A DNA stretch of 64,000 nucleotides from Galbibacter orientalis DSM 19592 (GCF_000260115.1 NZ_JH651380.1:1-64000), one strand, 5' to 3'; counted from the stretch's first letter, positions 8,414-17,848 are shown. Translations and numbers: made by a program. Notes: generated by a model from the letters alone, not told the origin.

Positions 8414-9940
8414 ATGGGACAAATAAAAATAAATTTTACATCAGATATTATTAATTCTTATAAACGATTAGCTTATCGTATATGGTTTGCACTTGCTGAA
8501 TATGTAGATAATTCCACACAAGCATATCTAAACAATCAAAAAGTACTAGATATAGTTTATGAGGAAGAACAAAGAAATTTAAGTGTTCATATAAACTACC
8601 ATAAAGACACCAATATTAAGGATGATTTTTTTGAGATTATTGATAATTCAATGGGAATGTCATTTGAAGAATTGGAAAAAGCATTTCAAATTGGTTTACC
8701 ACCAAATGATAATTCAGGAAGAAGTCGTTATGGTCTTGGAATGAAAACAGCTTCTTTTTGGCTCGGAGATGAGTGGACTATCACAACTAAAAAGTTAGGA
8801 GAAAAAAAAGAATATTCAATAACATTAAATATAGAAACAATAGCCGATGGAAATTTGGCATTAGATATTCAAGATAAAGATGCAGAGATAAATGAACATT
8901 ATACAATTATCAAAGTCAGTAATTTAAGACGAAGGTTTAAAGGAATGACAATAGGTAAGATTAAGTCTTATTTATCTTCGATATACAGGTTTGATATATC
9001 TTCAGATATGCTTGATCTCTTCTGGAATGATGAAAAATTAGAATGGAATGGTTATTCAGATGATGATTTTGTAAAAAACTCAGAAAGACAACCCTACAAA
9101 AGGGATTTTGAACTTGAAATTGATGGGAAGAATGTAACTGGTTGGGCAGGAGTATTGAGTAATGGTAGCAGAAGTAAAGGTGGCTTCGCTCTTGTTCAAG
9201 GCAATAGAGTAATTCAAAGTCCTCCCAATGGTTATAAACCTGAAACTATATTTGGAGAACAAGAAGGAGGCATTAATAACCTTGTAAACCAAAGACTTGT
9301 AGGAGAACTCTTTTTAGAAGGGTTTGAAGTAAGTCACACCAAGGATAATATTCTTTGGGAAGGTACTCAAATGGACGATTTAGATGATGCAATTTTAGAG
9401 CAAATAGGAGATTTAAGAAAAGTAGCGAATGAATTCCGTAAAAATGCTGTCGATGAAAGAGCTCCTTCTGATGAAGACTTTGATTTTGCAGTTGATAAAT
9501 TAATATCCGAACTAAATTCCGGAGAACTAAGCGATATCGTTCTTTCTAAAGTTGTTCCTCCAGACTCCTTAATTCTTGACTCAAATAAACAAATAGAAAA
9601 AGCAATAGTCGAATCAACAGAACCTACAATTATAAAACTAGCAGGTTTAACGATAAAATTATACATAGATGATAGAATGTCTGCAAATGACCCATATGTT
9701 ATTAATGATTCTATTGGGGATAAAGACACCGTAATTGTAATTGTAAACAAAAATCATCCTTTTTGGAATGAACTTGATGGAGCAAAAGGGATTCTAAATT
9801 ATTTAAGACAATGTGTTTATGATGCAGTATCTGAATGGAAAGCTTACTTTATAAAATCGACAATGCAACCAGACACGATAAAGCATATCAAAGATGACTT
9901 AATGAGAGTACCTTTTATAATTGACAAAAACAAAGTTTGA
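8414..9940 (+). CDS. MORC-like GHKL ATPase, last gene of the defence operon
   Basis: A 508-residue protein with an N-terminal GHKL domain of the MORC type: E29-Y-V-D32-N33-S34 in the N-box, IIDNSMGMS (about 75-83) and SRYGLGMKTASFWLG (about 103-117) as the lid. This differs from the operon's other GHKL ATPase in motif spelling, so the two belong to different subfamilies. Residues 200-330 probably form the transducer (S5-like) domain; the C-terminus is mixed alpha/beta. The start directly follows the nuclease stop (TAAATG). By analogy with MORC proteins it may clamp and compact DNA in an ATP-dependent way; in this operon that is inference. Confidence 0.75.
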   Translation: MGQIKINFTSDIINSYKRLAYRIWFALAEYVDNSTQAYLNNQKVLDIVYEEEQRNLSVHINYHKDTNIKDDFFEIIDNSMGMSFEELEKAFQIGLPPNDNSGRSRYGLGMKTASFWLGDEWTITTKKLGEKKEYSITLNIETIADGNLALDIQDKDAEINEHYTIIKVSNLRRRFKGMTIGKIKSYLSSIYRFDISSDMLDLFWNDEKLEWNGYSDDDFVKNSERQPYKRDFELEIDGKNVTGWAGVLSNGSRSKGGFALVQGNRVIQSPPNGYKPETIFGEQEGGINNLVNQRLVGELFLEGFEVSHTKDNILWEGTQMDDLDDAILEQIGDLRKVANEFRKNAVDERAPSDEDFDFAVDKLISELNSGELSDIVLSKVVPPDSLILDSNKQIEKAIVESTEPTIIKLAGLTIKLYIDDRMSANDPYVINDSIGDKDTVIVIVNKNHPFWNELDGAKGILNYLRQCVYDAVSEWKAYFIKSTMQPDTIKHIKDDLMRVPFIIDKNKV

Positions 9941-10105
9941 TATATGCCAGCGCTTAAAGCCATAAACATTTCCAGTTGCTCCAGCCAATTTGCCACCAAA
10001 ACTGTAAAAGAGTATATCTTCTGCTAACTCTAGCAAGTTTGTGGAAGAGCACTACAGGTAACAATGGTTGCACAAGCCATTAATTTTATAAAACAAGATA
10101 GGTTT

Positions 10106-10130
10106 AAGCCCTTTTAAGGGCTTTTATTTT
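10106..10130 (+). terminator. Terminator downstream of the defence operon
   Basis: AAGCCCTT-TT-AAGGGCTT forms a perfect hairpin followed by TTATTTT. It lies 166 bases past the last gene of the operon. Confidence 0.7.
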
Positions 10131-10135
10131 ACGAT

Positions 10136-10405
10136 CTAATTAAGTTGTACGTTAAAATTAGAGAACTTAAAACAGCATAAAATATGTTTTTGAAGGGCTT
10201 TTAAAAAAGAAGACGAGACTTTTAAGCTTCCCACTTCACTTTTAGCATGTTTTTGGGTGAACTTTAAATACTTTTTAAGGTTGTAGGCAATGGCAGAGAG
10301 CTGCATACACTTATTGGCTTGTTTAATGCCAATAGTATTGACCTTTCTAAGTCCCATAAATTGGGTTATGGTATTTTTTGTTTTAACAGTGGAATATAAA
10401 TGCAA
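10136..10405 (-). pseudogene. C-terminal remnant of an IS1182-like transposase
   Basis: Some 89 residues remain, with ITQFMGLRKVNTIGIKQANK followed by AIAYNLKKYLKF. This is characteristic of the extreme C-terminus of Bacteroidetes IS1182-family transposases (about 500 residues). The catalytic DDE part is missing upstream on the minus strand, where the LytTR regulator begins within about 12 bases. No terminal inverted repeat was found. It marks an old insertion between the defence operon and the regulatory genes. Confidence 0.75.
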
Positions 10406-10416
10406 GAAATAATTAC

Positions 10417-11199
10417 TTATTTTATTTTAGGTAAAAGATTGAATATCTTCTCTCTATGATTCTTGCTTACAGGGATTTTTCGATTATTTATAAATAGAGT
10501 ATTCCCTTCATATCCTTTTATGGCAGTTATATTAACTACATAGCTTCGATGTACCCGTTTAAAGAATCTAGAAGGAAGTTGCCCTTCTATTTTTTTTAAA
10601 ACTGTGGAATATAAAAAATTACCATTGATGGTATTGATAGTGGTATAGTTACTATCTGCTTCCAAAAACAAAATTTCTTTTAATACAACCTTCTCAAAAT
10701 GATTCTCTTTTTTAAGAAAAAGACTGTCGTTTATATGAAGTACTGTTCTTTTATCTTCTTTCTCTTTGGAGGTATTATGTTGATTTTTCTCTAATATGAG
10801 TTGTTTTCTTTTATAATAATTAACTAGTCCGAGCTCTAGGGCAATATTGACCTGATAGGCATTAAAAGGTTTTAAGATATAAGCATAAGGGGCAGCGCTT
10901 TTAGCTTTTTCAAGTATCGATTTATCTGCATGAGAAGTTAAAAAGATAAAAGGGAGATCATATTGGATGTTAATTATTTTAGCCAATTCAATTCCATTGA
11001 TTCCCTCACCGAGCATAATATCCAACAAAACAATATCAATTATACAGTTACCCTGGAGTATTTTTAATGCATCTATTGCACTGTGAGCTGGAGGTAATAC
11101 TTCATAACCCATTCTTGAAAGTTGCAAGGATATATCTTGTGCTAATATGGCTTCATCCTCGACAATTAGAACGCTAACTTTATTTGCTGTATTGGACAT
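10417..11199 (-). CDS. LytTR-family response regulator
   Basis: A 260-residue two-component response regulator. The receiver domain (about 8-125) has the acidic pair E14-D15, phospho-acceptor D60 in IVLLDIML and a lysine in YILKPF. A linker (about 130-160) leads to a LytTR DNA-binding domain (about 165-260) with ILFLEADSNYTTI and RVHRSYVVN. It starts three bases after the stop of the histidine kinase, so the two form a cognate pair. LytTR regulators bind pairs of short direct repeats upstream of promoters. The target genes are unknown. Confidence 0.9.
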   Translation of the reverse strand: MSNTANKVSVLIVEDEAILAQDISLQLSRMGYEVLPPAHSAIDALKILQGNCIIDIVLLDIMLGEGINGIELAKIINIQYDLPFIFLTSHADKSILEKAKSAAPYAYILKPFNAYQVNIALELGLVNYYKRKQLILEKNQHNTSKEKEDKRTVLHINDSLFLKKENHFEKVVLKEILFLEADSNYTTINTINGNFLYSTVLKKIEGQLPSRFFKRVHRSYVVNITAIKGYEGNTLFINNRKIPVSKNHREKIFNLLPKIK

Positions 11200-11202
11200 T
11201 GT

Positions 11203-13017
11203 TTATGAATTTTCGAATGAAATTTCCCAAATAGTACCAGAGTTTGATTTTTTACTGATAGTACCATTTACTTGTTTAACAAGTGAATAGATTAGTTTTA
11301 TCCCAAACGAATCTGTTGTCTCCAGTTTTCCTATTTGAAACCCATTTCCGTTGTCTTGAATAGTTAAAAAAATTGTTGCTTCACTCTTAACTACATTAAT
11401 TTTTAATTCGGGATTTGCTATATTGTGATATGCATATTTTAAGGCATTTATAATAATTTCATTTACGATTAAAGATAAAGGCACTGCTTTATCTATGTTA
11501 AGATTTATTTTTTGAATATGAAAAATTGGGCTAAAAGTAGCACCATAACCATAGAATAGACCTTCCACCAGCTCCGTAATGTACTCTTTTAATGGGATAT
11601 AGGTTCCTAATTTATCCTGATATAACTTACGGTGAACTAAGGAAAGTGCTTCAACCCTGTTTTTGCCTTCTGATATTGCCTCTTTAGCGGGATGTCCAGA
11701 TAGTTCTTGTTCTTGAAGACTTAATAAACTAGAAATCATCTGTAGGTTATTCTTTACGCGATGATTCAATTCTCTCAATAGTATAATTTTCTCTTGTTCT
11801 CTCTGATACAGTTCATTCTTTTGGATAGCTAAATTTTTATTAATCATTTTGATTTTTCTATGCGCCCTTGTTATAAGATATAACAAGGAAAAAAGAATGA
11901 TTAACCCTAGACTTAATATGATTAAAAGCTTTTTTTGATTGGAATTAAGCTTTCCTAATAATTTAATTTCTGATTCTTTTTTATCTATTTCGTAGCCGCT
12001 TTTTATCCTTTCGATTCTTTGAATATTCTCTTTATTAACTAAGCTGTCCTGATACAGTTGAAATTGTTTCTGATAATAAAGCGCCTCTTTATAATTTACT
12101 TGATGAGAATAAAACTCAGAGAGTATTTGGCTCAGATCTCTAATCTGCTCTTTTAGTCCTATACTTTTTGAAATTTTCAAAGCGTTTAAGAAGATGTCTT
12201 TAGATTTCGTTAAACTATCTTGACTTTGGTAGACCTTCCCAAGTTCAATTAAATATATGGTGGATGAATATGAATCTCCTAAGGAATCCAAAATAGTAAT
12301 GGCTTTAGTTAGGAATTCTTTGGAAGAAGAATTCATGCCCTTTGCAGCGTAAATCATTCCTAGATTGCCAAAAGCATACCCTTCGACAATCAGATCTCTT
12401 TTTGTTTGATTTAGTTTTAATCCTTTATTAAAACAAACCTGGGCACTATCTAAATATCCTGATAAGCGATAAGCTTCCCCAAGGTTTAATAAGGTATATA
12501 GTTTTTTTCGATTGTTTGCTGCATCATTATATATTAGGTAAGCATCCTTTAAGTATTGAATTGCTTCTCTGGGATTTCCGTCTGAAATATAGTTACTTGC
12601 CAATTGATTATAGGAAGCACCCTTTCTTTCATTCAACTTTAAAGAATCATAAATTTCTAAAGCATTTAAAGTGGCACTTAAAGATTTGTCATTATTCCCT
12701 AAACGACGTTCAACATGACTGATTTCTTCCCAGGATTCAGCAATAGCGATGGGTGATTTATTTTCTTTGGCTAAAATAAGTGCTTGTTTTGCTACATAAA
12801 GAGCTGAATCTAAATCTGGATGGTAATAAGCCAGTACACTTAATTCTTTAGCTTTTTGTTTGGAACTGAGCTTTTTGTTGTTTAATAGGTTAATGATACT
12901 ATCTGCTTTTTTTCTATCCTGTGAAGTTGCGTTATAGGAAATCAAACAAAAAATAAATAGGAGGAAGCTGATTAAGAAAAAGTGATTATTTCTAAAACTG
13001 TTTCTATATTCCAACAC
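11203..13017 (-). CDS. TPR-containing sensor histidine kinase (HisKA_2 type)
   Basis: A 604-residue membrane kinase. It has an N-terminal signal or anchor (about 10-32), periplasmic TPR-like repeats (about 40-340), a transmembrane helix around 372-390 and a coiled linker. The dimerisation/phosphorylation domain has LRELNHRVKNNLQMISSLLS, the HisKA_2 H-box of the LytS-like/HWE group. A HATPase_c domain follows, with N-box NEIIINALKYAY and DNGNGF. The gene overlaps the upstream 180-residue protein by 14 bases and precedes the LytTR regulator by three bases. The ligand is unknown. Confidence 0.88.
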   Translation of the reverse strand: MLEYRNSFRNNHFFLISFLLFIFCLISYNATSQDRKKADSIINLLNNKKLSSKQKAKELSVLAYYHPDLDSALYVAKQALILAKENKSPIAIAESWEEISHVERRLGNNDKSLSATLNALEIYDSLKLNERKGASYNQLASNYISDGNPREAIQYLKDAYLIYNDAANNRKKLYTLLNLGEAYRLSGYLDSAQVCFNKGLKLNQTKRDLIVEGYAFGNLGMIYAAKGMNSSSKEFLTKAITILDSLGDSYSSTIYLIELGKVYQSQDSLTKSKDIFLNALKISKSIGLKEQIRDLSQILSEFYSHQVNYKEALYYQKQFQLYQDSLVNKENIQRIERIKSGYEIDKKESEIKLLGKLNSNQKKLLIILSLGLIILFSLLYLITRAHRKIKMINKNLAIQKNELYQREQEKIILLRELNHRVKNNLQMISSLLSLQEQELSGHPAKEAISEGKNRVEALSLVHRKLYQDKLGTYIPLKEYITELVEGLFYGYGATFSPIFHIQKINLNIDKAVPLSLIVNEIIINALKYAYHNIANPELKINVVKSEATIFLTIQDNGNGFQIGKLETTDSFGIKLIYSLVKQVNGTISKKSNSGTIWEISFENS

Positions 13018-13546
13018 CTGAACTTACTTTAATTAAAGGATCTATAATAAAAAAGTATTCTTTTTTTAATTCATTATGATTGGGATCTTTTATTTCAGCA
13101 GAAAAAAGAATGCTATAACTTAGAAAAGAATTTTCGGGACTTTTTGTTTTTAACCTACAAATTTCGGAGGGGTCTGGCTTCACGTATAAAATTCCGTCTG
13201 GACTGAATAAAACATTGTTTTGATCACAATCAAATATCTTATTCCAATTGTCATTATTAATCCCTTTTCTTTGATTGAAAGTGATTCCAATATTCACCAC
13301 TTTTACACATATGAGTTTTATTTCTAAATGATTTTCTCTTGCTTCCTTCTTTAAAGACAATTCGATAGTGGTGTTTTCTTTTATTTCAGGAAATGTATTT
13401 CTAATGTAGATGAAATCATCAATTTCAATAGGTTTATACGAGGTACCTATACCAAGTTCACAAGATTGTAAAACTTGTTCTAATTCAGACATATTAATAG
13501 GGAAACTTGTGGATTCATTCCCATTCAGGACTATTTGTACTTGCAT
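13004..13546 (-). CDS. Uncharacterised protein co-transcribed with the kinase
   Basis: A 180-residue protein with no signal peptide and no membrane segment, predicted to be mostly beta strand. I do not recognise a family. It opens with MQVQIVLNGNESTSFPINMS and its last 14 bases overlap the histidine kinase start. This suggests a sensory accessory or the output of a small signalling operon (unknown protein, kinase, LytTR regulator). The 343-residue unknown protein at 13874 is divergently transcribed and may belong to the same pathway. Confidence 0.55.
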   Translation of the reverse strand: MQVQIVLNGNESTSFPINMSELEQVLQSCELGIGTSYKPIEIDDFIYIRNTFPEIKENTTIELSLKKEARENHLEIKLICVKVVNIGITFNQRKGINNDNWNKIFDCDQNNVLFSPDGILYVKPDPSEICRLKTKSPENSFLSYSILFSAEIKDPNHNELKKEYFFIIDPLIKVSSGVGI

Positions 13547-13873
13547 AGTTGTAGGTTTTTAATTATTGGATACGCTTCTCTTCAAATTTACTTAATTTAT
13601 TTAAGATGTAAGAAATTACCTCGTCAATTTTATAAGTGTTCTCGAATTGAGCGCTCTTTTTATTTTAAAAGAACTATTAAAATGTATTCTGTCATTTTTT
13701 CATTTACTCGATATTTTGAGTCACTTACTAAAAATTATACCTCACTGACATATCTTTTTTCTATTCCCCACGAATCCACATGACCTTTACCTAAAGGTTA
13801 TTCACAAAAATGGAATGTTCGAAAGATTTCAAATTTAAAGGATACCGCAATTATTAACCAAAATTTTTATATT
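13547..13873. other. Divergent intergenic region
   Basis: These 327 bases separate the minus-strand kinase operon from the plus-strand unknown gene at 13874, so they should hold both promoters. The only notable element is ACCTTT-ACCT-AAAGGT near 13785-13800, a possible operator. I see no gene. Confidence 0.4.
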
Positions 13874-14905
13874 ATGTCATTTTTAAGAGATGCAATCCAA
13901 TCACTGGATCCAACACCAGACAAGAAAAAAGAATTGACGCTAGCAGTTAATTTACTTTTTGAATTAGCAGAGCAAAAAAATGCTTTGCAGAAAGAATCTT
14001 TAAAACAGATGCTTAGAACTGCTGGGACACCTGAAAATCCTACAATTCCAATAACTAACACACTAGCTTTTCATGGAGAAACAAGAGCTTATGTATCCGA
14101 AAATGCTGGAACCCTAGTTGAAACTGTTACAGGGGCGGTGAAAAAATTTATAGGTGGCGATGCAGAAGGAATAGTTGACGGCATTGGAGAACTAGTAACT
14201 GGAGGCTTAGAAGCTATTTTAGGTGCTGGAGAAGGTACACAATCAGAAATGCATTCTTACTATATAATAGTAGATGGACTTTCAATAACAAGGTTTGATA
14301 TTATGGCCTGGCAGCGAAGAATAGAGGCGACTGGAATTACAACTGCAATTGAAAATGCAATGACTTTTACTGCCGTAAAATCTAGCGTTGATGTTGATAA
14401 AATAACATTCAATACTTTTTTACAAGCGTATAAGGAACAATTGATGAAAATGGATTTTAATGATAAAGAACTTTTAGATTTTATCAAAAGATCGAAAGAG
14501 ATTTTTGAACTTTTAAAAGATGCAAATTCAAAAAATCAAGAGCTTATACCATCTGTGGCTTCAGAACTTATCAATCCTGCTACTATAAATAGAATTGATT
14601 CGACTGAATCAGTTTCTTCAGGACTTTCTCTTATGTCTTCTTTGCAAAAAGGTTATACTTATTCATTTAGATTAACTTATGAAGTTTATGAGGGTAAGGA
14701 ATACAAAGGAACCGTAAAAACGGATTGGGAAGTGTATTTTAAAGGACATCACCACGGAGTAAGACCTTCGGATAGAGATATTCAGAGACAACTAGTAGTA
14801 TTAACTGGAGAAGTTGAAACTTGGTGTGAATTAAATGATATTCCTTTCCCAGGGGCTGAGGATATTCAAGCAAATTATCAGCTGGACACAAAATCATCCC
14901 ATTAA
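13874..14905 (+). CDS. Unknown 343-residue protein with a glycine-rich central segment
   Basis: No family is recognised. Residues about 1-60 are helical. A glycine/alanine-rich amphipathic stretch follows at about 90-118 (AEGIVDGIGELVTGGLEAIL). The middle is helical, and the C-terminal 100 residues look like beta strands (YSFRLTYEVYEG, TDWEVYFKGHHHG). There is no signal peptide. The central segment could insert into membranes or pack as a helical hairpin, but that is speculation. It is divergent from the kinase/LytTR operon and ends at a strong terminator, so it is a single-gene unit, perhaps controlled by that two-component system. Confidence 0.55.
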   Translation: MSFLRDAIQSLDPTPDKKKELTLAVNLLFELAEQKNALQKESLKQMLRTAGTPENPTIPITNTLAFHGETRAYVSENAGTLVETVTGAVKKFIGGDAEGIVDGIGELVTGGLEAILGAGEGTQSEMHSYYIIVDGLSITRFDIMAWQRRIEATGITTAIENAMTFTAVKSSVDVDKITFNTFLQAYKEQLMKMDFNDKELLDFIKRSKEIFELLKDANSKNQELIPSVASELINPATINRIDSTESVSSGLSLMSSLQKGYTYSFRLTYEVYEGKEYKGTVKTDWEVYFKGHHHGVRPSDRDIQRQLVVLTGEVETWCELNDIPFPGAEDIQANYQLDTKSSH

Positions 14906-14934
14906 TAGGTATTTACTTGATGAAAGAATAAATT

Positions 14935-14977
14935 TGGTCAGAAGGGAAATTTAGTTTCCTTATCTGACCATTTTTTT
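14935..14977 (+). terminator. Strong intrinsic terminator
   Basis: TGGTCAGA-AGGGAAA pairs with TTTCCTT-A-TCTGACCA, followed by seven T. It ends the 13874 gene. Confidence 0.85.
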
Positions 14978-15057
14978 CGTAGTATTGTTTTTTTACGTGT
15001 ATTTTAAGAACTAAATATTCTACACTTATATAAAGTATATTTAGTAGGCTTTAATTT

Positions 15058-16743
15058 TTAATGGGTACTTTTTGTACTTAATTTTTCAATAAAGAATGCT
15101 GGTGTAATGCCTGTGTTTGCTTTAAACGCTGCTACAAAGCCTTGTTTTCCTGTGAATCCTACCTCTTTGGCTAAGGCATCATATTTATAGTTTCGGATAA
15201 GGGTATTTGATTTTAATAGATCAATCAGATGGGCTATTTTAAGGCTGTTGACATATTCCTTGAAGCGCATTTCTCGATGTTTTAAAATTAGTTGGGATAG
15301 GTATCTAGTATTGGTATCAAAATCAGCAGCTACTTTGGCTAGCGTAATATCGTCAGCCAGGTATCGCTTCTTATCTTCAAAGTTGTGTAATTTCTGTAAG
15401 AGATCAGCTTCTACTTCAAGGTTTAATTGATAATCTGTTTTTTTATGGTGTTCTTTTGAAGTTTTTTTTAATGGAAGTTTATGGTTGGTTGCCATTAATT
15501 GCTCAAAACGCTTCTTGTATAATTTTTTTAGATAGAGATGACGGTTAAATATAAAAATGAGGAGAATACTTACTAAAATGAGTGCAAAATACAAGATCCT
15601 CTTACCGTGTTTTTCTATAAAAAGTTGCCGCTCTGCTTTTTGTTTTTCCTGCCGTAATTTTTGAGTTGTGTAGATACTTTCCTTGTGAATTTTATAGGAG
15701 AGGTATCTATAATATGTATTGATCAAGTCATCAAACTCCAACAGTCTTTCAATATAATAAAGCTTTTCTTTGGGTTGGTTTTTAGAGTCGTAATAATTAA
15801 TTAATAATTCGAAGGTTTCCCTAAGGTCAGGGCGGAGGTATCCAGTATCTTCATAGATACGGTCTACCTTTAGAAGGTATGCTATTGCATTGTCTGATTG
15901 TTTTTGCTCTAGATAATTCTTGGCAATGAAGAAATAGGCAATACTCAAATTGGTACTGTCTTTAAGAATAATGGAATCGTTAATGGAGGCTTTAAGACGT
16001 TTGAGAGATGGTGCATAGATCTCTTTATCAAATAGATTGATGCCTTCGGAGAGCTTAAAATAAGAATCCATAACGTACATGTCCATACGTTTAGCTTCCT
16101 TTAATCCGAGGGTATTTATGTCAGAAGCTGATGCGTAATTTTTCATTTGATTGTAACAAAGCCCCAATGAATGTAATGTATTCAGATACGGCCTAGGATA
16201 GGAGTCTTTGAAAAAGGCCAGACATTCTTGATATAAAGAAACAGCTTCATGGTAATACCCTAGAAAATATTTAGCCATGCCCAGATGGTATTTTGTTTTG
16301 TACGTCAGGTAGGTGTCTGAGGAATTGATTAAGAGCTCATTAGCCTTTAAATAATAATCCAATGCCTTGTCATGTTGTTTTAATCCATAATAGACAATTC
16401 CTTTGGTGAGGTAACTACTTCCTATAAGTGTTGTGTCCTTGGCAAGGGTAGCGGTTAAAATCATACTATCAGCATAGACTAGTTGTAAATTCTTTGTTCC
16501 GTGATGGAGGTAGTTTTTATATGCATTAACAATCTCTACAGTATTGTTTTCACGCTTAGCTTTTTCCAAAAAGACTTTTAAATAACCTCGTTGTTGTGCA
16601 CTTAAAGGATCCGAATTTTTGATACTATCAAAAAGGATATCGTAGGAACGGTTCGTTAAAGGTACAGGGGCTATCAGTTTTTTTTGTTGGGAGAATCCCC
16701 AATATTGAAATAGGCATAAGAAGACTAAGTAGTAGTATTTCAT
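15058..16743 (-). CDS. Membrane AraC-type regulator with TPR sensor region
   Basis: About 561 residues. A signal sequence (MKYYYLVFLCLFQYWGFSQ) is followed by periplasmic TPR-like repeats (about 30-330), one transmembrane helix (about 382-400) and a cytoplasmic C-terminal AraC/HTH_18 domain (about 455-560, with ITPAFFIEKLS at the end). This single-protein layout, sensing outside and DNA binding inside, is frequent in Flavobacteriia. The ATG at 16743 is preferred over 16764 because the signal peptide then begins at residue 1. The gene is divergent from a lipoprotein gene, and the palindromes between them are candidate binding sites. Confidence 0.8.
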   Translation of the reverse strand: MKYYYLVFLCLFQYWGFSQQKKLIAPVPLTNRSYDILFDSIKNSDPLSAQQRGYLKVFLEKAKRENNTVEIVNAYKNYLHHGTKNLQLVYADSMILTATLAKDTTLIGSSYLTKGIVYYGLKQHDKALDYYLKANELLINSSDTYLTYKTKYHLGMAKYFLGYYHEAVSLYQECLAFFKDSYPRPYLNTLHSLGLCYNQMKNYASASDINTLGLKEAKRMDMYVMDSYFKLSEGINLFDKEIYAPSLKRLKASINDSIILKDSTNLSIAYFFIAKNYLEQKQSDNAIAYLLKVDRIYEDTGYLRPDLRETFELLINYYDSKNQPKEKLYYIERLLEFDDLINTYYRYLSYKIHKESIYTTQKLRQEKQKAERQLFIEKHGKRILYFALILVSILLIFIFNRHLYLKKLYKKRFEQLMATNHKLPLKKTSKEHHKKTDYQLNLEVEADLLQKLHNFEDKKRYLADDITLAKVAADFDTNTRYLSQLILKHREMRFKEYVNSLKIAHLIDLLKSNTLIRNYKYDALAKEVGFTGKQGFVAAFKANTGITPAFFIEKLSTKSTH

Positions 16744-17053
16744 TGTATCGGTTGATTTGACCATAGTATTTTAGCATACTATGATAGTAAAGTGGTAAAA
16801 AGTATTTAATACCTTAAAAGTAGTATAAATCTTTGAAAATCAGTAATTCGGTGGTTTTTGTAGGCGTATGATTTTCTGAAAATCATAGTTGGTTTTCAGA
16901 AAATCAAATAAGAAGTGATTGTTTGCCTTATTTCAAGCTTTTAGTTTTACGGGGAATTCAAAAACAACAGGTAGTCTTGTCATGACTGCCATTCTGCTTA
17001 CCCGGGTAAACTGAACAAGAATAGAAGTTTCAGTATTACAAAAACTAAAAAGC
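16744..17053. other. Divergent intergenic region with several palindromes
   Basis: This region lies between the minus-strand AraC/TPR regulator and the plus-strand lipoprotein. It carries a perfect 21-bp palindrome (16867-16887), a related half-copy GGTTTTCAGAAAATC (16891-16905) and the 12-bp palindrome TTACCCGGGTAA (16998-17009). No gene is visible. Confidence 0.5.
16867..16887. promoter_or_regulatory. 21-bp perfect palindrome, candidate operator
   Basis: The half site TATGATTTTC and its exact inverse are separated by one base. A partial copy (GGTTTTCAGAAAATC) follows at 16891-16905. A regulator dimer, perhaps one of the flanking AraC-type proteins, could bind here; direct evidence is lacking. 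Confidence 0.4.
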
Positions 17054-17752
17054 ATGAAAACAATTAAAACCTATTTCATTTTAATGACGATACTGGTTTC
17101 TTGTAGCAAGGAATCCGTAGAGATAGAAGAAGAAGTCTTAAAAACACCGTATTTGGTTACTGCTACATCTGGAGCAACAGATTCATTGGCTTATTATTAT
17201 AGTCAGCTTCAGGAGGAGTTATTAGGAGCACAAACAGGATCGTTAGTCGCTACTCAAAAATATGAAGCGATAGCTGCACTTTGTACAGACACATTTGGAG
17301 AGTATCTTTGGCAATTGCCTAGTCCCGTTTCAAGGGATTCGACAGAGATTCGATTCAATGATATACTGGATAATTCACAACTCAGTATATTAGCTAAAGA
17401 TCGTATGCGGGCAATGACAGAAACATTGTTACTAGCTGAAGATTTCAGTGGACTTCCCCAATTATATGATAGTTTTAGGGGTGAAATTGATAAAGATCCG
17501 TTATTCACTTCAGAGGACAAAAGAGTGCTCTTGGGGACTTTATGGTTTATAACCGAGCTAAATAAAGAGGTACCAACCCCCAGTGTTCTGAGTGAGGGAG
17601 GTGATGACGATGATGATGGTGGAGGTCGGGAAGATGAGGATTGGAATATTTCCATTGGACACATATACAATTGGTTAGAAGGGGATTTGCAAAGCAATGC
17701 GCAAGGGATTCACAATGCACTCATCCTAAGTGTAGCCAATGATAACGAATGA
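17054..17752 (+). CDS. Uncharacterised lipoprotein with an acidic/glycine tract
   Basis: A 232-residue protein with a type II signal peptide (lipobox LVSC, cysteine near residue 17), so it is probably a surface or outer-membrane lipoprotein. The body is helical. Near residues 182-197 an acidic/glycine tract (GGDDDDDGGGREDEDW) separates a short C-terminal domain. I do not recognise a family. It lies between two AraC-family regulator genes and is followed by its own terminator, so one of them probably regulates it. Confidence 0.6.
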   Translation: MKTIKTYFILMTILVSCSKESVEIEEEVLKTPYLVTATSGATDSLAYYYSQLQEELLGAQTGSLVATQKYEAIAALCTDTFGEYLWQLPSPVSRDSTEIRFNDILDNSQLSILAKDRMRAMTETLLLAEDFSGLPQLYDSFRGEIDKDPLFTSEDKRVLLGTLWFITELNKEVPTPSVLSEGGDDDDDGGGREDEDWNISIGHIYNWLEGDLQSNAQGIHNALILSVANDNE

Positions 17753-17762
17753 TTACATAAAC

Positions 17763-17800
17763 AAGGGTTAAAGCAGTTATGAATACTGTTTTAACCCTTT
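17763..17800 (+). terminator. Strong intrinsic terminator
   Basis: AAGGGTTAAA and TTTAACCCTT form a perfect 10-bp stem, extended by AGCAGT/ACTGTT, with a short T-run. Confidence 0.85.
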
Positions 17801-17848
17801 GTATAATATACCTATTACAGCAGATGGAGGTAAAACCCACATTTAATA

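Noticed and set aside
3879-9940. Classification as BREX or DISARM
   Set aside because: No PglZ, BrxC, DrmA/B or phospholipase D gene is present; the GHKL ATPase/methyltransferase/nuclease set is different.
13535-13783. Plus-strand 82-codon open frame
   Set aside because: It lies in a divergent promoter region, has a low-complexity composition and no recognisable domain.
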